Assembly: GCF_902635505.1 (NCBI RefSeq)
Contig: NC_045429.1
Span: forward strand, 31,205,257 to 31,269,256
Reading direction: 5' to 3'
Length of the DNA: 64,000 nt
Source of the DNA: Sarcophilus harrisii
Taxonomy: Eukaryota; Chordata; Mammalia; Dasyuromorphia; Dasyuridae
Shown: piece by piece, positions 43,205-64,000 of the stretch
How positions within the stretch are numbered: the stretch's first letter is position 1
Layout: the number at the start of each line of letters is the position of its first letter
Notes under the pieces: model-generated
What the model was told of the DNA's origin: nothing
The model's database searches: none
The model's input: only the letters and a program-made list of their open reading frames with translations
Made by a program: the position numbers and the translations under genes

Positions 43205-43700
43205 GATTTTTTTTTTTTATATTAAAGCTTTTTGTTTTCAAAACATATGCATGGATAATTTTTCAACATTAACCTTTGCAAAACTTTGTGTTCCAATTTC
43301 TCCCCTTCCTCCACCCCCTCCTCAGATGGCAAGTAATCCAATATATGTTAAACATGGTAGAAATATGTGTTTAATCCAATGATTGCCCTGATTGTGTGGG
43401 GGGAGGCAGAATGTGAGAGAACCCCTGTATTTATTTATTTATTTTATTTTCAAAATATATACACAGGTAGTTTTCAACATTTATCTTTGGCAAAACCTTG
43501 TATCCTGTTTTTTTCTCTCCCTACAAGTAATCGAATATATATTAAAAACATATGCATTTCACCTATAAATATACACACATACAGCATAGCCATGGATAAT
43601 ATTCAACATTTGCTTTTGCAAATTTTTCCCTCCCTCTCCTATCCTCTCCCCTGGATGGCAAGGAATCCAATATATGTTAAATCCATATTTCCACAATTAT
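43205..43700 (-). mobile_element. L1 3' ends, several nested copies, minus
   Basis: 'aaaacatatgcatggataat', 'cctttgcaaaactttgtgtt' and 'atggcaagtaatccaatata' are the reverse complement of the L1 tail seen at 52850-53010. The motif recurs at 43208-43380, 43440-43560 and 43585-43690, so two or three copies are stacked. Confidence 0.75.
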
Positions 43701-43994
43701 CATTTTTAAAGAAATAATTTATATTCTGAAAAAATCCATAAGATATAGAAAGAGGAAGAAGGAAATAAGCATTTATTAAACTCCTCCTATGAGCCAGGCA
43801 CTTTACAAAGACTCCATGACCTTTAGGAATCATCCTATAGATAAACCACATAATTGCATCCTCTTTTTCCTGGTATAGAACTGACCATCTGGGGGCTGTG
43901 CTGCTCTTTCCCTGGCTCCTTGCTGGAGGGCAGGCCCTTCCTGTGGGCATGCTTCCTTCAATCTCCAAGCTGGCATTTATTTTCCAGCGTACAT

Positions 43995-45055
43995 GATGCA
44001 CAGAGATGGACAGAAACAATCCAGGTAAAGAGCAATACATACAGAGTAAAGGTAAAAGGCTGGAGCAGAATCTACTATGCTTCAGGTGAAATAAAAATAA
44101 GCAGGAGGAGCTATCCTGATCTCAGATCAAGCAAAAGCAAAAATTGATCTAATTAAAAGAGATAAGGAAGGAAACTATATCTTGCTAAAGTGTAGCACAG
44201 ATAATGAAGCAATATCAATACTAAATATATATGCACCAAGTGGTATAGCATCTAAATTCCTAAAGGAGAAGTTAAGAGAGCTGCAAGAAGAAATAGATAG
44301 CAAAACTGTAATAGTGGGAGATCTCAACCTTGCACTCTCAGAACTGGATAAATCAAACCACAAAATAAATAAGGCAGAAGTTAAAGAGGTAAATAGAATA
44401 CTGGAAAAGTTAGGTATGATAGATCTTTGGAGAAAACTAAATGGAGACAGAAAGGAGTACACTGTTTTTTTTGGCAGTTCATGCAACCCATACAGAAATT
44501 GACCATATATTAGTACATAAAACCCTCAAATTCAAATGCAGTAAGGCAGAAATAGTAAATGCATCCTTTTCAGATCACAATGCAATGAAAATTACATTCA
44601 ATAAAAAGTCTATTTGGAAAATAGACCAAAAAGTAATTGGAAAGTAAATAATCTCATACTAAATAATGATTGGGTGAAATAGCAAATTATAGATACAATT
44701 AATTTTTTCACCCAAGAAAATGACAATAATTAGATGACACACCAAAATATGTGGGATGCAGCCAAAGTGATAATAAAGGGAATTTTATATCTCTAGAGGC
44801 CTACTTGCATAAAATAGAGAAAGAGAAAATCAATAATTGGGCTTGCAACTAAAAAAGCTAGAAAAAGAGCAAATTAAAACCCCCCCGGTCAAACACTAAA
44901 CTTGAAATTCTAAAAATAAAAGGAGAGATTAATAAAATTGAAAGTAAAAAATTTATTGAATTAGTAAGTAAAACTAGGAGCTGGTTCTATGAAAAAACCA
45001 ACAACTTAGATAAACCCTTGGTAAATTTGATTAGAAAAAGGAAAGAGGAACATCA
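43995..45055 (+). mobile_element. L1 ORF2 endonuclease region fragment
   Basis: Translates to ISILNIYAPSGIASKFLKEK, VIVGDLNLALSELDKSNHK, IDLWRKLNGDRKEYT, DHILVHKTLKFK and FSDHNAMKI. These are the conserved endonuclease motifs of L1 ORF2 (IYAP, GDxN, SDH). Several stops and shifts; the reverse transcriptase part is absent. It ends abruptly next to the gammaretroviral fossil. Confidence 0.85.
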
Positions 45056-45399
45056 AATTGTGGTTTGAAGGCCCACCTCTGCCAAGGAGTTCAGGGAGTT
45101 CTCCAAGAAGGATTTTCCAGGTCCTTTAAATCCTGGTCCAGCTAACAGCTGGCTGTCCCCATGGATCAGCCAGGTTACCCTGGCGCTCCAGATTGTAACC
45201 TTCCGATTTGAAGCACCGAGCCTCACCCTCCACCCTTCCCAAAGTTAACCTGGGAACGTGGGCGGTGCACTCTGGGGACAGGTTCTCGGCTGAGAGTGAA
45301 AGATTATGGATGGGTGGGGGGGGGGGGCCTGCCCCCAAGGTGGCATTTAAGCCTATGCCCATAAAGTAAAGGGGGGCAGAGTCCAGACAGAGCTAACAG

Positions 45400-47060
45400 C
45401 TTGTGGAGAGGGTGGGGCTGGTCAGGTTTATCAGCCAGTATATTCCATCAAGGGCTGACATAAAGGTCTTATAGGGAGACAGCAGTGCTCCAGGGAGTGG
45501 AGGCTGAGGGGATGAGGGGACAAGTGTTGTGGTTTCCCCTCCCAAATGAGAAGTGGTTGCGTCTGGTCTTGGGGTAAAGGAGGGGGATTAATAACTACAT
45601 AAAGGCCTATGAGGATGTTTTCCCTCGGGAGGGTCCTTCTGTGGATTGTGAACAGGGCTCCCAAATCTCTTCCTGCCACAGAAAATCTGGTACCCCATGT
45701 CCTTCCCAATCCCCAGGCCTCATCGTACCATTCTCTCATTGTGACTGCAGTGGGATTGCAGGTGCCTTCCTTCTGAAACTATTGTGCTGGTGTTAATCTA
45801 TGCATCTTAATGTAGGAGTCCTCACCTCCCTCAGAGAGCCACTCTGCACTGGTCTCACAGCCCCATGACCCACCGTGATACTGGCCCGACCTCTGACACT
45901 TAGACAGTCCATCCACTGGGCACATACAGTACTGGGTTTTCCCCAATCCTGTCTCCATGCTCACAGACCCACATCCATACAAGGGGAGGGCCGTGTTTCC
46001 ACACTCCCTTCCCTTTACTTTGAAGGACCATTTTCCATGAGTGCTGTAAAACAATGTCAGCAGGAGGGAGGGGATTTCCAAGAGCTGGTATAGGGCCAGT
46101 TAGAACCATGGCTGCCCATAAGTCTCATTCTGGGCCATCACCTCCCCCCAGCAGTTCTTATTAGGTTCCACACATATCAATGGGGAGAATAACGGCCAGG
46201 CTTCCCCAATGGGGCAGGAGAAGCAAGAGAGAGCATCAGGCCATAAAAGGGGATAAGGCATGAAAACACCATCTTCCTGAGCCAGTCCTGCAGATGCCTC
46301 AGGAGCAGGGTCACATGGGAACGATGGATCCATGTTTTATGGTCGGCTACCTTCACTGCTGAGGGATTGGAGAAGATGATCTGGTGGGGGCCGGTCCCAT
46401 GGGGTTCCAATGAAGAGCCACGAGGAAATGTTCTGGTCAGGATCCAATCCCCCGGTTAGAGGTCCAGTCCAGTAGGCGGGGGCTCAAAAGAGAGCCCTGA
46501 CCACTGCCCGGGTGTCCTGGAGAGCTTGCAGGGACTTGACAAGGGAATCATTAGTAACATCCTAAGAGCCGTCCTGCCCCATGTGGGGAAGAATGGGGCT
46601 GGAACACCCAATAGGCTCCTACCCAGGTCTCGCCAGTTCCCAACCGGAACTTAGAAATGTGCTCCTCAAGTGTCCTGTTCATTCCTTCTACCTGACCCTA
46701 ATTCTGTGGTCCATAGGCACAGTGAAGGCACCACTGGGACCCGAGGGCCTGTGCCAGGGAGTGAACAGCATCAGAAACAAAAGCCGGGCCACTGTCAGAC
46801 TCCAGAGAGAAAGGGAGTCCAAACCTGGGGATGATCTCAGTCACAAGTTCCTTGGCAACAACCAAAGCAGATTCTGATTTTACAGGAAAGACTTTGGGCC
46901 AACCTGAGAAGGTGTCAACAAAAAGCAAAAGAAAATGATGTCCTTGAAACCGGGTTTCCATGTCGGTGAAATCGACTTCCCAGTGTCCCCAGGTGTGAGT
47001 CCTCGGGGATGCAGAGAAGGCACAGATTGGGGATAGGCAGTGTTCACCTTGGCACATCGC
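45400..47060 (-). mobile_element. Gammaretrovirus-like ERV fossil, pol and env parts
   Basis: Minus-strand relic of a class I (gamma-type) endogenous retrovirus. 46700-47057 resembles the integrase core (WEVDFTDMETRFQG, VFPVKSESALVVAKELV). 46320-46410 resembles the pol C-terminus (SNPSAVKVADHKTWIHRSHV). 45440-46080 resembles a gamma-type env surface region (SWGCETSAEW; SVAGRDLGALFTIH). It is clearly broken, with many lesions, and has no gag that I recognise. LTRs were not identified with confidence; the GC-rich 45060-45400 segment and 47290-47560 could be remnants. Its age looks old. Confidence 0.8.
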
Positions 47061-49321
47061 TGGCAGCAGTCTCAGTGAGGGATTTCATTCCAGCAAGAAA
47101 AAGAAACAGGAAAGAGGATCATATGAGGGAGTCCTCTCGAAGTGAGTTAGAGAGCAGTTCTGAAACAAAGAATAGCTCAAGGCTTATGGAAGAATCACAC
47201 AAACTTCTGAAAGGCGCTGCCAGCCCTGGCCATCAGCCGGGCCAGGAGGATCTTGAAGCCCATAGGAGGTTGGTTGCCCAAAGGTTTTGTTGAACTCCCC
47301 CTTTATCTGGAGTTGGCACATTTACAAGTAACGAGCCCTAAGTTATATTAGTCCTAATGAACAGGAGGGGGAAACTTGCAAACAGGGGAACTGAGGCAGA
47401 ATAACTCAGGGAAACTGAGGCAGGGCCATTTTGGGAAACTGGGACAGGACCATTAAGGGAACTGTGGCACAACAGTTCAAATCATTGAATTGCTTTCCCC
47501 TAGATACCTGGAAGGTCCCAGAACCATAATGTTGACCAACCCTATTTGAGGCAAATAAACCAAAATAGAAGTAGAAAAATGCAAGGACTTATGTGGCAAG
47601 GGCAAGTCTCTCCCTGACAACCCCAGAATTAACAGCAGTACAAAGGCTCCCTATTGCAGCATGACAGATGGAGCACCATCTCAGCCAGAGAATCCAGTTT
47701 GTGATGGACAGTTCACTGTGTTAGGTGGTCTGCAGTCATTTGTGCACTTAACTCAGTCTCTGCTTATATAGGAAGTAGCAATGCTCAAGACAGTCATGCT
47801 GCCCATTCAGAGGGGCACCCCACTGCAGGGGAGAAGGGTGAGGCTTGGAGTAGCTCCTGCCCAGAGGAATAGACAGGGCAGCCACTAGGATACAGGTTCC
47901 TGAGCAGAGCTATGAGAGTATGCATAGTTAGACCATCAAGGCAGGCAAACTCCGAACTTTTAGAGGCCTGAAACGTCCTTTGAGAAGGTTGAGATACCAC
48001 TTAAAAACCTGGGGTTACAGACTGCCAAGTGCCAAGGCACCTGATTTCTGGTTGTTTCCAAAAAAAAGGTCCCAAACACTAAGGCTGCCAGGGCAACTCA
48101 AACAGAATAAGGGGTTTCAAAGTTAAAGCATCAAATAACCATCCACATATAAAGTTCCTATACATCCACAACAGCAGTAGTTATACAATTTAACAATTTC
48201 CACCCCAAATTTTAAATGCACATAGTACAGTTGTAATTTTAACAGTAATTCATCAACCACTTTCCCACTGCCCCCATATCAGTCCAAATTACATCAGGAG
48301 TAGGGGAGAGAGTCTCAATCTAAGCTGCTTCAGGCTGAGAAACGGGTGAAGGCTCTCAATCCATGCAAGGGGTGGGTGTGGTGTGCTGACAGCTACCAAA
48401 GCTTCAGATGGGCTGATCCATGTCTCAGAAGAAGGTCAAACTGTAATTTGACCAAGATTAGAACAACAACAAAAACCCACATCTAACAAGGTTAGATAGA
48501 ACAGTCTGAGATAGAAAGACTTGATTCACCAGATTGCTGCCAAATGTAAAGAGCCAGCAGCTGAATTTGCTTCACAAGGCAGGCAAATGGCTGAAAAGGC
48601 ACAGCTGATAACAAGACTATTACAGAACTTTATAACCACCAGGAATCATTGGATTTCCTGAGATGAAAAATTGTTGATGAAACTATTGCAGGACTTCAAA
48701 ACTTGCACGAATCATTGGAATCTTTACACATGTGAAGTAATGGACAATACATCCATTTTGGACTATTTCTTAGGAGCTCAGAATGAAGTGTGTGTATTCT
48801 CTCCCATCTTGGCTCCACCCCCCCCCCCACAACATTTCTTCATATGCGAAATGGGGAGGGGAGAGTAGGGGAGCACAGTGCTAAAATGGCCTGTGAGATC
48901 CCTTCCAGATAATAGTCATTCCTAGTCTCTTGTAAATAAGTGATTTGTGTATGAATGAATGAATAAATGGATGGATGGATGAAAATAGCAATTTCAGACT
49001 AATGCGCTCACATGGAATTGTTTTGGGTATTTTAGGAGTGTAACAAAAAGCATTCTCTGCTGTAAAATCTGTTGGAGAAATGTTTCAATATTACTATTGA
49101 GCATGACAATTGCTTGTTAAACCAACCAGAAAAGTCCAAATTGAAATAGAAAGAGAAGACTTCTAGGGTTTCAGTAGAGCTGATGACTGATGGGTCAGAA
49201 TGAGGAAGGCCAGTGGAGAGGTCAGATCTTGTAATTCCAGCCAAGGAGGAAGCAACACACAGAATTAGATCGGCTCATAACTAATGAAGAGTCATAGAAA
49301 GATCTGTTGTTCCATTTAGTA
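47061..49321. other. Intergenic, no gene recognised
   Basis: Contains possible ERV flank sequence to about 47560, unclassified moderately AT-rich sequence, a C-run at 48820-48829 and a (GAAT/GGAT)n patch at 48953-48982. No exon or RNA gene was seen. Confidence 0.45.
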
Positions 49322-63676
<14,355 letters not shown>

Positions 63677-64000
63677 CTGCTGTGGCAAACAAGGAAACAG
63701 AGATGTCAGGCAGGTGTGCTCATGCACATTGCAGAATGAGTGTTCTTTAGGGAATGGGCTCAAGGATACCAGGACCTTCTGTCCTCTTCCCCTCAGTTCT
63801 GTAAAGAACATGGAGGCCATAACCCAGGGCTGCCCTGGACTCTCTGGGCCTAGTGCTTCCCATTGGTTCTGTATCTCCCCAGGATGGGGAGGAACCTTGA
63901 GCTGGGTGTGCCATCCCTTCTTTGAGAAGTCCAGCCTCCTTCCACCCAATGGTCTCACAGAGTCTGGCCCACAATGGTCCTCTCTCTATTCCACACGAAA

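Noticed and set aside
47290-47560. Possible LTR with repeated 'gggaaactgaggcag' phrases
   Set aside because: No matching second copy or clear TG...CA ends were found, so it was not called as an LTR.
63677-64000. Possible further upstream exon of the SP gene
   Set aside because: An open minus-strand frame exists but shows no SP-family similarity and no phase-supported splice sites.

Overview
The window is nuclear genomic DNA from a mammal, most likely a marsupial. The genes are intron-rich with GT-AG splice sites. The interspersed repeats are of the kinds I associate with metatherian genomes: L1 copies sharing a characteristic 3' end, tRNA-like/CORE SINEs with a common 'cagctag...gttcaaat' body, hAT-type miniature elements, an old CR1-like LINE scrap and a gammaretrovirus-type fossil. 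I cannot name the species.

Five protein-coding genes can be read exon by exon with matching splice phases. (1) CFAP57, minus strand: its first five coding exons (368-13032); the rest lies beyond the left edge. (2) EBNA1BP2, plus strand, complete in nine coding exons (13392-18722), head-to-head with CFAP57 across a 360-bp CpG-rich interval. (3) CFAP144 (FAM183A), minus strand, complete in four exons (18934-24949), tail-to-tail with EBNA1BP2. (4) AIRE, minus strand, complete in 14 coding exons (26803-36716), about 573 residues, with CARD, NLS, reduced SAND, PHD1 and PHD2. (5) The C-terminal part of an SP100/SP140-family nuclear body protein, minus strand, nine exons (49322-63676) encoding SAND, PHD and bromodomain; its 5' part lies beyond the right edge.

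Layout: 1-13 kb is CFAP57, with an L1 mosaic in one intron and two minisatellites near its first exons. 13-25 kb is the compact EBNA1BP2/CFAP144 pair. 25-37 kb is AIRE. 37-49 kb is a gene-free stretch of simple-sequence tracts, L1 pieces and a gammaretroviral fossil. 49-64 kb is the SP-family gene, with SINEs, L1 ends and a small nuclear copy of mitochondrial ND5.

The first three genes form the block known from human 1p34 (ciliary CFAP57 and CFAP144 around nucleolar EBNA1BP2). Both ciliary genes carry RFX X-box-like motifs upstream of their starts. The most notable point is that AIRE, which in human sits on 21q22.3, lies here next to this block and in tandem, on the same strand, with an SP140-like SAND-PHD-bromodomain gene. 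AIRE and the SP100 family share domain architecture, so this may preserve the ancestral tandem arrangement. All exon boundaries are inferred from splice motifs, phase and recalled human proteins; no search was run.
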